Shown: positions 37,101 to 44,345, counted from the first letter of the stretch. The stretch: 64,000 nucleotides of DNA from Heliopora coerulea (GCA_030142905.1 JASJOG010000065.1:372001-436000); one strand, 5' to 3'. The notes: a model not told the origin generated them from the letters alone. A program made the numbers and translations.

Positions 37101-38674
37101 ACAATGTGTGAATAAATAGTACACTTGTATCTGATAAAATGTTTACAGTTCTTGTTTGCAATTAGGCATGAAAAATTTGTTTTAAATACCAAATTTCTAT
37201 GTGAACCTTGAAACTATTTTCCTTTGTTGCATTGGCAATCTTAGAAAACTGGGAATGTTGGTTTATTCAGCATCTTGATGAATCAGTACATGGACTGGGC
37301 AGAAAATTGGGGAGTCCATCAAATTTTGACTGAATTGAAATCCAAGATTTCAGATAAAATGAATATAAAACAGGTTTTGCTTTCATGCATTGGTACAATG
37401 TAGGCAGGTATTACAAGCATGGAAAGGTATATTTATTCTGATTTCTCTTTTTGCTTTGCCAATGTATCTTGAATAAATTGTTCAAGACTGTATCAAACTG
37501 TTCATCTGAAATACCCACTGCAGGCAAATGATTATTAACCATTTCCGAACAGACAACAACTATTCTATTATTTTACTCTGGTTAATGCAAGACAATTTTA
37601 CTTTTCAAGCAAAACCTCTAATCAAGAAAGTGTTAAGATTCTACACTACAACCATTCTCTGTCAAACATGAGAAATTTCATGTGCAACCTGTGGTATAAA
37701 TGTCAACTCAAAAAACTCTGTCAAAGTGAAAATTTCTTGCATACTTGAATTTCTTGTGAACTTGTATTGTTCCCAGCTGACGTAATAGATAGATCAGCAG
37801 AGCAACAGCCTGATAACCAGAAGACATATGCTTGAATTCTGCTCACGTGAGCCAAACTTTTTTAAGTTGATATCTGCAGTCTAAATGTATCATGACATTT
37901 TTCTTCATGACAGTTGAGGTTAACTGGTCAAATCATCTTGTCTCCTATTCTGGATAACTGACCATCCATATTCCTGAACTTTGAAAATGTACAGCTCAAC
38001 TTCATTAACTTAGATTATTCATTGTGTCCCCAAATGTCACTTGAAATACTAATTAAAAGTACACAAACAAGTATTCTACAATATCTATAAAATGAAGATT
38101 CTGCCAGTCAAGATAGTCTCATCATACCGCTAAGACCAAGCCAAATTCTTTCGTGAAATTGTTATTATCCATCATCAATACAATTGTTATACAACAAGGT
38201 AATACTATGTAGCCAATGTTTGCATTGTTTATAACATTATTTCCAGATTTTTGTCCTTGCTGCCAAACTCATATTCCATGCCTATTTAATGATGAAGTAT
38301 GGCACTCTTTAATTTACCACACTTTTACAAGATTCGGTGTCAACCAGATTATTAGGAGTCCCTTCCAGACTAAACCAGAAAAGCGTTCAAGTGTAGTTCC
38401 TGATTGCCGACAAGACAACGAAATAACAAGAAGGGACTAAAACCTAACAAACTGGCTAGCCCGCAACTGAAATTTAAAAGAATGAGGAAGACAATCCATG
38501 CCGAACGCTCCCGAAAAACACTCCCGAATTAAAACGCCAACCAATAAATTTCACATACTACCGCCTGGTAAACGTAAACCAAACTGCTCCAAACAGAGAG
38601 CCCTGGTCACGCCAAAAACTCAAACAATTAACACTGATGTTTAAATAAAACAATCACATAATGTTTCTTACCAT
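10055..38674 (-). CDS. LZTFL1: LZTFL1, leucine zipper transcription factor-like 1 (complete, ten coding exons)
   Basis: In vertebrates LZTFL1 is a cytoplasmic coiled-coil protein that binds the BBSome, restrains its entry into cilia and tunes Hedgehog (Smoothened) trafficking. Here ten exons on the minus strand (38674-38672, 36454-36330, 30082-29888, 25645-25579, 22778-22698, 18671-18606, 15235-15077, 14573-14514, 12728-12684, 10162-10055) splice with GT-AG sites and compatible phases to 909 nt, that is 302 residues; human LZTFL1 has 299. Recognisable blocks are NDHHQDTIIKYLRFAR (N-terminus), VESELINTAHTNVLLLRQVF and AEKWYLNLQADISELENR (exon 3), EINRLQEENAKLKEKI and VLDEKSKLK (coiled coil), and YTNMKQMLQTKNEQMKKLRQ (C-terminus). 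No frameshift or stop was found. Introns hold most of the window's repeats. Confidence 0.96.
10163..11459. other. LZTFL1 intron 9, distal part
   Basis: No exon-like sequence. A locally GC-rich block lies at about 10670-10815. A partial copy of the GGAAACATTGTTTCC repeat family lies at about 11230-11330. Confidence 0.5.
11440..11890 (+). repeat. Interspersed repeat R1, copy 1 (pair with 28.2 kb)
   Basis: The stretch from GATGTCTTGAAACACCATTTC to TTTCAAGCAAAACCGG is collinear with 28203-28580 in the same orientation, with shared words such as TCATCGAGACG, GAAATCGGAT, TATGTCCTGTTC and ACAGCATATC. No ORF is conserved between the copies, so it looks like a non-coding interspersed repeat. Confidence 0.7.
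11989..12180. mobile_element. MITE with 17-bp perfect TIR (GAAACAATG family)
   Basis: It starts CAAACGAAGAAACAATG and ends with the exact reverse complement CATTGTTTCTTCGTTTG. The interior holds further inverted GGAAACATTGTTTCC-type words. A clear target duplication was not identified. Lies in LZTFL1 intron 9. Confidence 0.75.
12684..12728 (-). CDS. LZTFL1: LZTFL1 exon 9
   Basis: A 15-codon microexon, phase 0 at both ends, encodes HDILRLQHELQEKEK and matches the HDLLRVQEQL block of the family. The acceptor is TTTAAG and the donor GTAAGC. Confidence 0.93.
14514..14573 (-). CDS. LZTFL1: LZTFL1 exon 8
   Basis: 20 codons, phase 0, encoding ANSTGVDKVAQIEDELTEAK, the variable linker before the HDLL block. 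Acceptor TTCTAG, donor GTACTG (weaker than the others). Confidence 0.9.
15077..15235 (-). CDS. LZTFL1: LZTFL1 exon 7
   Basis: 53 codons, phase 0. It starts ATSVLDEKSKLKADLQ, matching the family's ATNALDEKSKLERALQ, and continues as a charged heptad coiled coil (ELRELEKKMESVKLEMESV). Acceptor TCTGTAG, donor GTAAGG. Confidence 0.95.
15655..15855. repeat. Inverted pair of SINE-like sequences (foldback)
   Basis: The left arm TCTTACATTTCAAGACCCAA...GCAGTTGC is repeated inverted at the right as GCAACTGC...TTGGGTCCTAAAATGTAAGA. The left half contains a B-box-like word (CCGGCTGGGAATCGAACC, minus strand GGTTCGATTCC), so a tRNA-derived SINE is the likely source. Confidence 0.65.
16915..17447. repeat. 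Foldback of two tRNA-Tyr-like units, copy A
   Basis: A minus-strand core at 16998-17068 and a plus-strand core at 17319-17389 face away from a shared centre near 17190. The inner arrangement (truncated TTAAGAGCACGAGATATTCTTATCC on the left, TAGAATTGAAAACAGAATTG at the centre) is the same as at 63290-63780, so this foldback layout exists at two loci. It lies in LZTFL1 intron 6. Confidence 0.8.
17538..17573 (+). ncRNA. Possible hammerhead-ribozyme-like motif
   Basis: The sequence CCGATGAAG, then a short GC stretch, then CGAAACGTTAG resembles the CUGANGA...GAAA catalytic core (first block CCGATGA carries one core mismatch) as found in Penelope-like elements. I could not confirm stems I and III by eye. 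Confidence 0.25.
18606..18671 (-). CDS. LZTFL1: LZTFL1 exon 6
   Basis: 22 codons, phase 0, EINRLQEENAKLKEKIRLSE followed by SM. This is the most conserved leucine-zipper segment (EILRLQEENEKLKSRL in human). Acceptor TATTAG, donor GTACGT. Confidence 0.96.
18960..19232. repeat. Degenerate inverted repeat with GACGGAT/GACGAA words
   Basis: Words GGATAATCCGTCT, GTTCGTCTGATAGTTCG, CCAGACGAACTGTCAG, GAGACGGATAAT and ATTCGTCTCGTAG recur in both orientations. It looks like an old, nested MITE. Exact ends could not be set. Confidence 0.45.
20123..20575 (+). other. 150-codon open frame of unknown status
   Basis: The frame is uninterrupted for 150 codons inside LZTFL1 intron 5, opposite strand. It has no recognised motif, signal peptide or domain, no splice partner, and ordinary AT-rich composition. 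A chance ORF or a fragment of an unknown repeat is most likely. Confidence 0.15.
21488..21668. repeat. Interspersed MITE, copy 2 (inverted relative to 8.4 kb)
   Basis: GGTTAGTTACCGAAACCGAGG at the left and CCGAAGTGATCATGAACT at the right match the reverse complement of 8373-8665, including the internal TGTCCCATGGAT/ACCTGGGACAT inverted words. This copy lacks about 110 bp found in the other. Confidence 0.65.
22486..22618. repeat. Palindromic foldback MITE, GACCGAG-type, copy 2
   Basis: The left arm TACTTATTGACC...GTCTGTACCAGTGAAATATCGG and right arm CCGATATTTCACTAGTACAGAC...GGTCAATAAGTA are near-perfect reverse complements of about 46 bp. The outer arm shares GACCGAGCGTGAGGTC with the foldback at 4851-4957. 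It sits 80 bp from LZTFL1 exon 5. Confidence 0.8.
22698..22778 (-). CDS. LZTFL1: LZTFL1 exon 5
   Basis: 27 codons, phase 0, with KLEPLSDGGGSALLQM corresponding to the family's KLAPLNEGGTAELLNK. Acceptor TTTTAG after a T-rich tract, donor GTGAGT. Confidence 0.94.
23006..23310 (+). repeat. Interspersed repeat R2, copy 1 (pair with 25.9 kb)
   Basis: Collinear with 25893-26200: both contain TTTTCACGACTG, GCTATCGTT, ATACGGTCAGCGGCG, GTTTACCTGCGGTA and CGAATGAAA in the same order. No conserved ORF. The element type is unknown. Confidence 0.7.
23449..23762. mobile_element. hAT MITE with perfect 8-bp target duplication
   Basis: The element begins CAGTGGCGGACACT and ends AGTGTCCGCCACTG (14-bp perfect TIR). 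Both flanks carry AACACGAC (23441-23448 and 23763-23770), the 8-bp duplication expected for hAT. Near the right end is a G12-CGATCG-C7 palindrome. No transposase. Inserted in LZTFL1 intron 4-5 region (intron 4). Confidence 0.93.
25579..25645 (-). CDS. LZTFL1: LZTFL1 exon 4
   Basis: 67 nt; the first base completes an Arg codon split with exon 3, then ELIKEIAKFEEREFSVKK and SVSQ. It matches RELLEQVAEFEKAE of the family. Acceptor TTTTACAG, donor GTATAT. Confidence 0.93.
25693..25789. repeat. Inverted repeat with 18-bp perfect arms
   Basis: CAACACCAAGGGAGGGAT at 25693-25710 is exactly reverse-complemented at 25772-25789. The interior contains GCTCGAAACGTCGAGGATAG on the minus strand, a word resembling the GAAACGT part of Penelope-type hammerhead regions. 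It starts 48 bp upstream of LZTFL1 exon 4 in transcription sense. Confidence 0.8.
25826..25862. repeat. TA microsatellite
   Basis: Uninterrupted (AT)n followed by GTATATA. Confidence 0.9.
25893..26200 (+). repeat. Interspersed repeat R2, copy 2
   Basis: Same collinear words as the copy at 23006-23310, about 75-80% similar by eye, same orientation, in the adjacent LZTFL1 intron 3. Confidence 0.7.
26948..27190 (-). repeat. tRNA-Tyr-like family, single monomer
   Basis: One complete unit on the minus strand: tail (GAGTCATCCTCAGAGATACA), core at 27025-27095 (GACTCTA acceptor, degraded), then the block with GGAGGCGAGTTT and CTCGCGAGAACTTAACG, ending GTGCAGTGTTTCATCCT. It shows that the roughly 100-bp block on the 5' side of the tRNA-like core is part of the unit. 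Confidence 0.75.
28160..28600 (+). repeat. Interspersed repeat R1, copy 2
   Basis: Collinear with 11360-11890 as described there, slightly shorter and more diverged. Lies in LZTFL1 intron 3. Confidence 0.7.
29063..29537. mobile_element. Possible hAT-like MITE (AGGGTTCTT ends)
   Basis: The left end TAGGGTTCTTATTA and the right end TAACAAGAACCCTG form a short TIR. The interior contains GGCTGGGACGAGTCC and ACCGGCTA words. No convincing target duplication. Lies in LZTFL1 intron 3. Confidence 0.4.
29888..30082 (-). CDS. LZTFL1: LZTFL1 exon 3
   Basis: 195 nt with a split Arg codon at both ends. It encodes the most conserved part of the protein: NTYTVEEVIDMLDGLQTVV, VESELINTAHTNVLLLRQVF, AEKWYLNLQADISELEN. 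Acceptor GTTTTAG, donor GTAATT. Two GC-rich hairpins lie 90-170 bp upstream in intron 2. Confidence 0.97.
30172..30252. repeat. Two adjacent GC-rich hairpins upstream of LZTFL1 exon 3
   Basis: CCACACACGCC-TTTTCGTGAGCAAAAG-GGCGTGCGTGTGG forms one hairpin, and GATTCGCACGCGCAA-ATCAA-CTTGCGCGTGTGAATC forms a second directly after it. The loops are short and the arms nearly perfect. They contrast sharply with the AT-rich surroundings. Confidence 0.8.
30870..31108. repeat. Foldback of tRNA-Tyr-like units with 16-bp target duplication
   Basis: The left arm is the tail plus 3' half of a minus-strand core; the right arm is a full plus-strand core (30955-31025) plus tail ending GAGGATGATTCTGAAATAA. 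The flanks 30854-30869 and 31109-31124 are the same 16-bp word (AAACTAATCACCCGTG) with one mismatch. A long variable TSD fits LINE-type target-primed insertion. In LZTFL1 intron 2. Confidence 0.88.
31500..31803. repeat. Interspersed repeat R3, copy 1 (pair with 38.9 kb)
   Basis: Collinear with 38937-39198: both contain ATTGGAC-AGCCT, CAGAGACGCACTGACGTCATTTTCAT-like text, AGAGTACAGAGA, and ATTTTTCTGG(C/T)TGAAAT followed by ATGTTTCTATCACAGCACAG. This copy is not noticeably palindromic at its right end. Confidence 0.65.
32865..34536 (-). pseudogene. LINE reverse transcriptase, one frameshift
   Basis: The frame 34196-32865 is open for 443 codons and contains NYRLISILPTLSKILE, QYGFR, AVFLDLHKAFDTVNHGIL, PQGSILGPLLFIIYIDDL and the catalytic LLYADDVVIY. 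The upstream part (34536-34132) is in another frame and joins near 34190, so a one-base indel separates them. A CFIYKCVNG-type C-terminal block is present. Confidence 0.9.
34732..35733 (-). pseudogene. LINE AP endonuclease domain, disrupted
   Basis: Endonuclease motifs are collinear but split by TGA at about 35430 and about 35107 and again at 34731. At least two of these stops read as CGA-to-TGA changes in context (CpG decay); this is inference from codon similarity. The catalytic words SETWLD, GDLNVN and SDHY are present. Confidence 0.85.
36330..36454 (-). CDS. LZTFL1: LZTFL1 exon 2
   Basis: 125 nt reading TDIGINDHHQDTIIKYLRFA then RYNRGQCLHSIEASFKEFKD, equivalent to the human N-terminus (ELGLNEHHQNEVINYMRFAR). 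I chose the acceptor ATTAATAG at 36456-36455 because it keeps frame with an upstream ATG-only exon; the AG four bases downstream would break it. Donor GTGAGT; the last two bases CG begin a split Arg codon. Confidence 0.95.
36455..38671 (-). other. LZTFL1 intron 1
   Basis: AT-rich, no recognisable repeat or ORF apart from short chance frames. Intron 1 separates the ATG from the rest of the coding sequence. Confidence 0.6.
38672..38674 (-). CDS. LZTFL1: LZTFL1 exon 1 coding part (initiator ATG only)
   Basis: The sequence TTTTTAGATATG is followed directly by a strong GTAAGA donor at 38671. Splicing to 36454 gives M-T-D-I-G-I-N-D-H-H-Q in frame, a close match to the family start. The exon must include 5' UTR upstream (higher coordinates), with unmarked boundary. 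Alternatives for exon 1 were searched by eye up to about 39.1 kb and none fit as well. Confidence 0.75.
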
Positions 38675-38935
38675 ATCTAAAAATAATCGTTAACGCAAAG
38701 CCCAAAATAAATTGCCCAAAATATATGTTCAGCCTACCGAGTTTGCACTGACGCTAAACTACATTTACATTCACCTGCATGAAGTCTAAACTGTGTATAC
38801 CTGTCTCCCGTCTATGGCAAGGCCCTGGATTCTAATATGCGGCTTTGCCTGATTTACTAAGGCAGTCGTTTTCCCTCGCGGGTTTCACTCACTGACCTTT
38901 ATATAACTCGTTTTATAAAATAACACGAGTCCTAC
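38675..38935 (-). promoter_or_regulatory. Presumed LZTFL1 5' UTR and core promoter region
   Basis: This is the only repeat-free sequence between the initiator exon and the next interspersed repeat at 38937. It is somewhat richer in CpG than the introns. No TATA box is clearly placed. Position is the only support. Confidence 0.35.
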
Positions 38936-38936
38936 G

Positions 38937-39198
38937 CACGCTGTGATTGGACGAGCCTTATTTACTTTCAGAGTATAGAGACACGGTTGACGTTATTTTC
39001 ATTTTGTATTAGAGTACAGAGACATGAATGACGTCACGAAATAGAAAGTAGCTTTCGTGTCTCTGTACTGTGATAGAAACATGAATGACGCCATTTCAAC
39101 CAGAAAAATACCAAAAATCACTCGGCTACGCCTCATGTTTTCACAAGACATTTTTCTGGTTGAAATGACGTCATTCATGTTTCTATCACAGCACAGAC
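38937..39198. repeat. Interspersed repeat R3, copy 2, with long inverted arms
   Basis: The right part is a foldback: GATAGAAACATGAATGACGCC-ATTTCAACCAGAAAAAT is repeated inverted as ATTTTTCTGGTTGAAATGACG-TCATTCATGTTTCTATC. It lies just upstream of the LZTFL1 start exon, so it may sit in or near its promoter. Confidence 0.7.
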
Positions 39199-39303
39199 AC
39201 TGAAGCAATTTTCAGGAATCAGGCAAGTGAGAATATTTGAAAAGAATAAATATTTTGAACCATTGTAATGAAGTAACGCTGGTGGGTCTGGTGGCACGAT
39301 GGT

Positions 39304-39440
39304 TGTAACAACCGCTTCTAAATAATGTACTCTTTAATAAACTACATTTTAGAAAACTACAAAACTCATGGCATTGTAAAAGCGATATGCGCATGCACAA
39401 ACTGAACAACAATTGTCGGAGCGGTGGACTGGATATTACA
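39304..39440 (-). repeat. Gypsy 1 LTR (3' LTR in element sense)
   Basis: Plus-strand ends are TGTAACAACC and GGATATTACA. 137 bp is very short for Gypsy. Confidence 0.92.
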
Positions 39441-39723
39441 TTTCTCCTTTTCTCCAAAGACAGTCTCCTCCTGGAGTAAAAACGCAACTATAAAAACAAT
39501 GTCCTAAGTGTCAAGTGTTCCAAGCTTAGATAGAAAATGTTTTCAAGAGTATAATGTTTGTGCTCAGTGTTACGCGTAGCTTAGTAACGTTCAGGTAATA
39601 TAGTCTTTCGGATAGCCTGGTCGTCTTCGATCACGTCTTGGTCTGGTCACAGCTGCTGGAGTCTCTGATGGCTTGTTCTGTTCCATTTTGTCACTGCTGC
39701 TGGTTTCAGCTGTTTCCTCTGCG

Positions 39724-40808
39724 CTAATGATAATCTCCTCTTGGGCTGACTGAGGGTTGGTATTCAGTAGGAATTTTCTCTCTCCAATCCTCTGGGGTTG
39801 ATTCTTTATCCCGGTCGTCCCTCTCTCCGCTGGTATTGTCCTGGATTAACGCGTTGGCAATCTTGAACTGGCTTGCATCTCGATACACTTCCCGTCCATC
39901 TGTGATCCTCCGTGCTGCAATGCTTGATCCGTCGGTTCGGGTTACGATGTAGAATGCTGGTTCATATACTGTAGCCCATTTGTTTCTCTTCTTTTGCTTC
40001 AGTAGTACATGATCTCCTACAACGAAGGTGTGTTCTTTGGTGTTCCTGTTCTCAGCATTCCGTTTGATCTTTTCTTTGTATCTCTCATCCCTCTCATTGA
40101 TGGCTGTGTCACGGGCATTCTCACTACTTTCCCTCTTTTGATGGTCTAACTTGGTTCTGACTTGTCTGTTCGTGAGGGCCTCATATGGTGATACTCCGGT
40201 GGCAGGGTGTGGTGTTGAGCGGTAGCCTGTCGGCATTTCTTGAATAGCTATGCTGCCATTTCTGCGTGTTCCGGGGTGACTCGATGATGGTGAAATCCCT
40301 CTGTTTTAGCAAACTTGGCAAATTCTCTAGAATTGAACGGTGGTCCGTTGTCACTTTCCAGCTGTCTTGGGGTTCCATGAGTGGTAAACATTGTTTTGAG
40401 CTTCTCCATGGTTGGTTGAAAAGCTGTCGAGTGGGTCTTCGCGACTTCAGGATATCTTGTTCTCTTGTCTATGGCTACTACATTGTAGTGTCCATCGGGG
40501 TAAGGTCCACTGAAGTCCACAGCTATAACATCCCACGGTTTTTTTGGTATGTCTGTGACTTTGACAGGTTCCTACCTGTGTTGCTTTGTGGTAACCTGAC
40601 ATTCATAGCACTGACCTATGATCTGTTCGATCATACTGTTCATGGTTGGAAACCAATATTTTCCTCTTATCATCTGCTTTGTTTTGGTCATTCCCAGATG
40701 TCCAAGGTGGTGTGCGGCCTTGATGACTTTCCTCTGTAGGCTTCTGGGGATAATAATCTGATTCATTCGGAAGAGTAGGCCATCAACTGCATACAACTCA
40801 TTCTGCAC
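39724..40808 (-). pseudogene. Gypsy 1 integrase, interrupted
   Basis: The HHCC zinc domain (HHLGHLGMTKTKQMI, CYECQVTT) lies at 40808-40572. A stop follows, then the DDE core (MDFSGPYPDGHYNVVAIDKR, ESDNGPPF) at 40520-40248, then a frame change into the C-terminal GVSPYEAL region and a GDHVLLKQKKRNKW domain at 40236-39724. Confidence 0.88.
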
Positions 40809-40901
40809 ACTGTAGAACGGTGCGACATCTGGGTCCTTTTTGTGACGCTCCCAGTCTCCGGAAAGTATCCTGACGGACAGTTTTTGGAGTTGGTTATCTT
40901 T

Positions 40902-42240
40902 TCAAGTTTTTTCCTTGATTTGGTCTACAACAACAGCATGTTCGGATGTCACGACATACTTGATTACTCTCTCTACAACATCGTTTCCTTTCTCTGGCAA
41001 TGGGTGTCTTGATGAGAAGTCAAGTGGATCTGCAGCATCCTTTCCGGGCCCGTAGATTAGCTCGAAGTCGACATCTTGCATTCCCATGACCCATTTTTCA
41101 ATTCTTGGTGGGAATTGCATGGTTGCCTTGTTAAACATTGGGAGCAGTGGCTTGTGGGCTGTGATGATCTTCAATTTTGGTGCTCCCAGGAGGTAAATAC
41201 TGAACCTGTTCTTTGCCCAGCGTACTGCCAGGGCATCTTTCTCTGTCTGGCTGTATCTTCTCTCTGTATCGGTCATGGTGGGACTTATGAAGTGGACTGG
41301 CTGGAGACCGCAACCTGTCTCCTGAAATAACCTGGCTGAGAGTCCTTCGTGGTAGCTGGCTTCCACTCTCACAACGATTGGTTTAGCTGGGTTGAAGTAT
41401 GCCATGGTACTTTCACTTGTTATGCTTGCCTTCAGCTTCTCAAATGCTCCACTCTCTTCTGCTCTCCATTTGAACTTTGTATCTTTATGGGTCAGCTTTC
41501 GCAAGGGTGCGGTTAGTGATGCATATCTTGGGATGAACTTTAAAAAGTATCCGGTCATACCGAGGAAACTTCTCACAGCTTCTTTTGATTCTGGTGGGCT
41601 GCTTTCTTTGACAGCTCTGATCTTCTCTGGGTTTGACTTTAATCCGTCCTTTGTGAACTTATGCCCATAGAACTCTATCTCCTCGACTCCAAACTGGCAC
41701 TTGTCAGGGTTGAATGTGATTCCAAAATCCACTGCTCTCTGCAGGACTGCTTCCAGCGTCTTGTTGTGTTCCTCTATGTTTCTTCCTCCTAGCAGGATAT
41801 CATCCCGTTGGTTCAGGCATCTTGGTATGTCTCCAAATATTCGGTAGATAGCTTCATCAAAGAGATCTTGGGATGCTTTTGCTCCAAAAATCAGGCGTTT
41901 TGGTCGCATATTCCCCCCACGGGGTGCTGAAAGTGGCAATTTTCCTGGATTCTGGATCGAGTAGGAGTTGGTGGTAGCCCTGCCTCATGTCAAGCTTTGA
42001 GAAGACATTACAATCGTGGAACTTGTGCATGAAGTCTTCAACAATCGTTCCCTGAATTATCCTATATCTGTCCATGAATTTGTTGGGTACCCTGAGGTCT
42101 ACGCTGGCTCTGATCATGTGCGGTTCAAGTTTTTCCTTGTCCACAGCGTTGAACTTTGGCTTTGGTTGAACGACCAAGGGTGAGCACCATGTGATTGCCT
42201 CACCTTCAGGTACCTCTTCAAATATTTCCTCTTCTATACA
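40902..42240 (-). pseudogene. Gypsy 1 reverse transcriptase and RNase H, frameshifted
   Basis: RT motifs RASVDLRVPNKF, FSKLDMRQGYHQLLLD and FSTPWG lie in one frame (42177-41857), then the reading moves frame near 41930 to FDEAIYRIFGDIP and a degraded catalytic box (LNQRDDILL instead of Y-DD). RNase H follows (IVVRVEASYHEGLSARLFQ, RRYSQTEKDALAVRWA), with V-E in place of the usual D-A-S. Confidence 0.88.
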
Positions 42241-43197
42241 CTACCTCAGCCATTTCTTTAATGGTTCTTGCAAGTAGTAGGCCACTGGTCTCGGCCTTTG
42301 GGCTACGGGCACTGCTTCTGGTCTCATGCTAAACTTCGCATAGAACTCTTTTCCATTCTTGATGTCTCTGATCTTTCCGATGCCCTTGAATAGGTCACTG
42401 TATTGATCGGTGATTTCCTTGATTTCAAGTTTGAGACCTTTATCCCGTTTGACACTTTTGATACTTGGTGGCTCTTCCTGGATTCTCAGGTCATTGGTCT
42501 CGGCGAAGGAGCCATCTTCTCTGATCTGTAGCATAACCAGCTCTTGAAGGGTATTTTTGCTGATGAGGGGTGGAGAATTGATTCTTCTTCTGACCACAAC
42601 AAATTTTGCGACTGCTCCACAGGTCTGGTTCCTTACAGTGGCTGTAAATTCTCCCTTCACAGGTAGCTCACTCTGTAAGGTGCTTAGCTTTACTCTGCTT
42701 GATTGTAGTGTAGGTTTCATATTGGACCGATTTACCAGTGCTTTAAATTGGTGTTCATCCATAACATTTACTTCTGCTCCGCTATCGGGCTCAGCTCTCA
42801 CATCAACATCTTCTATTCTCACTGAAACAGTTCTGTCTTCACCATCTGTTTTGACTTTCTTCACTTGCTTCAGGTGTCTTACGGCTTGGCAGAAGAACTC
42901 ATCATCGGAACTTGTTGAGTTGCCAGCACCTTCTTCTTCATCATCTTCATCTTCCATGGTTCTCTTCACGTGGCGCTTGTCCCTTGGATTCTCTGGTGGT
43001 TGGTGACGGCGTCTTCTCTCTTGGCCTTTCTTGCTGTTGGGTAGGCCTTTGGACTTGCACACAGAACTGAAGTGATTGAACTTTTGACATTTCATACATT
43101 TTTTCCCATACGCTGGACAGTTCTTGCCTTCCTCGTGTGTTCCTGTTTGTCCGCAGTATCCACAGGGTTGCTTTGTTTGTTCTTGGGCGGACGCCAC
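42241..43197 (-). pseudogene. Gypsy 1 zinc knuckle, protease and start of RT
   Basis: Cys residues in CGYCGQTGTHEEGKNCPAYG and CMKCQKFNHFSSVC form an extended zinc-finger pattern. The aspartic protease active site reads EPDSGAEVNVMD. The frame ends with a stop at the YLQEPLKKWLR boundary, just before the RT palm. Family knowledge: gag-pol in these elements is one reading unit, so the stop is damage. Confidence 0.85.
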
Positions 43198-43829
43198 TTA
43201 TCAGACTCTCGTCCAAGCGTCTTCACATCTTGAGGAATTTTCATGTCGCTTACTTTAAGTGAGATATCTTCGATTTGAGAAGCTTCTGTCAAAAACTGTG
43301 TCAAATCCCATTTCTTGTTGATGGCTTTCTGGATGAGCGATCGATTTTGTATTGTTTGGATGAGGTGTTCCAAGATTCGTTCATTGCAGTTGGCTTCGAA
43401 GTCGCAGTCATTGGCCTTCTCTCTTAACCGTGCAGCATAAGCGTTCGTTGTTTCGTCATGTGCCGGTCTCATTTTGAGGAATACGTATCTTGCGTGGTGT
43501 TTATTTTTCTTCGGCTTGAAGTAGTCGTTCAGCTTCTTTCTCAACTTAACGTAGTCGTTATCGCCATCTGTCGGATTTGTCAAACTTTTCTCCAGGCGAG
43601 CGAGTTCTTTTCCGCCGTAAATGATGAGCGCATCTTTCTTGTCGAGTGGTTCCGTAATCTAAAAATACCTGAATTCGCGTTCGATTTCCTCGAGGCAGTC
43701 GTCCCACGCTTTTCTTGTGGCTATCGGGTCATCTCCTGGGGTAAATGGTTGAGATTTTAGGTTTCTCGTTGCGATAATAACTTGCACTGGACCTGCTTGG
43801 TTGGTCGGTGGTTGTTCCGTGTCAGACAT
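43092..43829 (-). pseudogene. Gypsy 1 gag, in-frame TAG
   Basis: It starts at ATG 43829 (MSDTEQPPTNQAG) and has one in-frame TAG near 43660, after which the same frame continues (ITEPLDKKDALIIYGG) to about 43200. The frame then shifts into the zinc-knuckle reading frame. The gag binds and packages the element RNA. Confidence 0.8.
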
Positions 43830-43974
43830 GTTTGCTTGTCAATCGATGGATTCATGCGTCGTAGTATTTCGCTTGCTTGCCTCTCTCGCTGGGCTTCAAA
43901 CCTTTCTTGCAAGGTTTCTCTTGCTTTCTTCTCTGTTACAGTTGCTTAATCGAGCGTGTTTTCCTCGTCGCCAG

Positions 43975-44111
43975 TGTAACAACCGCTTCTAAATAATGCA
44001 CTCTTTAATAAATTACATTTTAGACAACTTCAAAACTCATGGCATTGTAAAAGCGATATGCGCATGCACAAACTGAACTATAATTGTCGGAGCGGTGGAC
44101 TGGATATTACA
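43975..44111 (-). repeat. Gypsy 1 LTR (5' LTR in element sense)
   Basis: About 96% identical to the other LTR by eye (six mismatches). The small divergence suggests an insertion of moderate age. Confidence 0.92.
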
Positions 44112-44345
44112 GTGGTGGTACACGTGTCTCTCATCACTGTGACTATGGTTGGATTCTGGCTCCGTGCTGTTATCAGATTAAAGTTACCTTTATCACATGT
44201 GAGAAGAGTGTTGTCCAGTTTGACTCTGCCAAGCATCGCAGGTTTTCTCCGGGTACTCCGGTGTCCTCCTGCACTAACACTGGATCCATGAGGGGTGGAC
44301 CTTACTGGACTTCATGGGAGGACACCATACGTAGCTGATAGGGTT
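44112..44345. other. Unidentified sequence next to Gypsy 1
   Basis: The stretch is more GC-rich (TTTTCTCCGGGTACTCCGGTGTCCTCCTGCA-like text) than its surroundings. It reads like a piece of an interspersed repeat. Two overlapping open frames of 77-84 codons are not recognisable. Confidence 0.3.

Larger units (their letters stand above)
39304..44111 (-). mobile_element. Ty3/Gypsy LTR retrotransposon with 137-bp LTRs, defective
   Basis: Two direct repeats of 137 bp (39304-39440 and 43975-44111, about six differences) end in TG...CA in element sense. They flank gag, protease, RT, RNase H and integrase in the order expected for Ty3/Gypsy on the minus strand. The flanks ATGGT (left) and GTGGT (right) are a 5-bp target duplication with one mismatch. 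A purine tract (GAGAAAAGGAGAAA) abuts the 3' LTR. The sequence after the 5' LTR, CTGGCGACGAGGAAAAC, is the place for the primer site. Several stops and frameshifts disable it. Confidence 0.93.

Noticed and set aside
42557..43006. 149-codon plus-strand ORF in Gypsy 1
   Set aside because: It is the antisense shadow of the zinc-knuckle/protease frame.
44112..44345. Upstream exon of the DDX52-like gene
   Set aside because: No helicase motif (DEAD, PTRELA, GxGKT-like) is readable in any frame.
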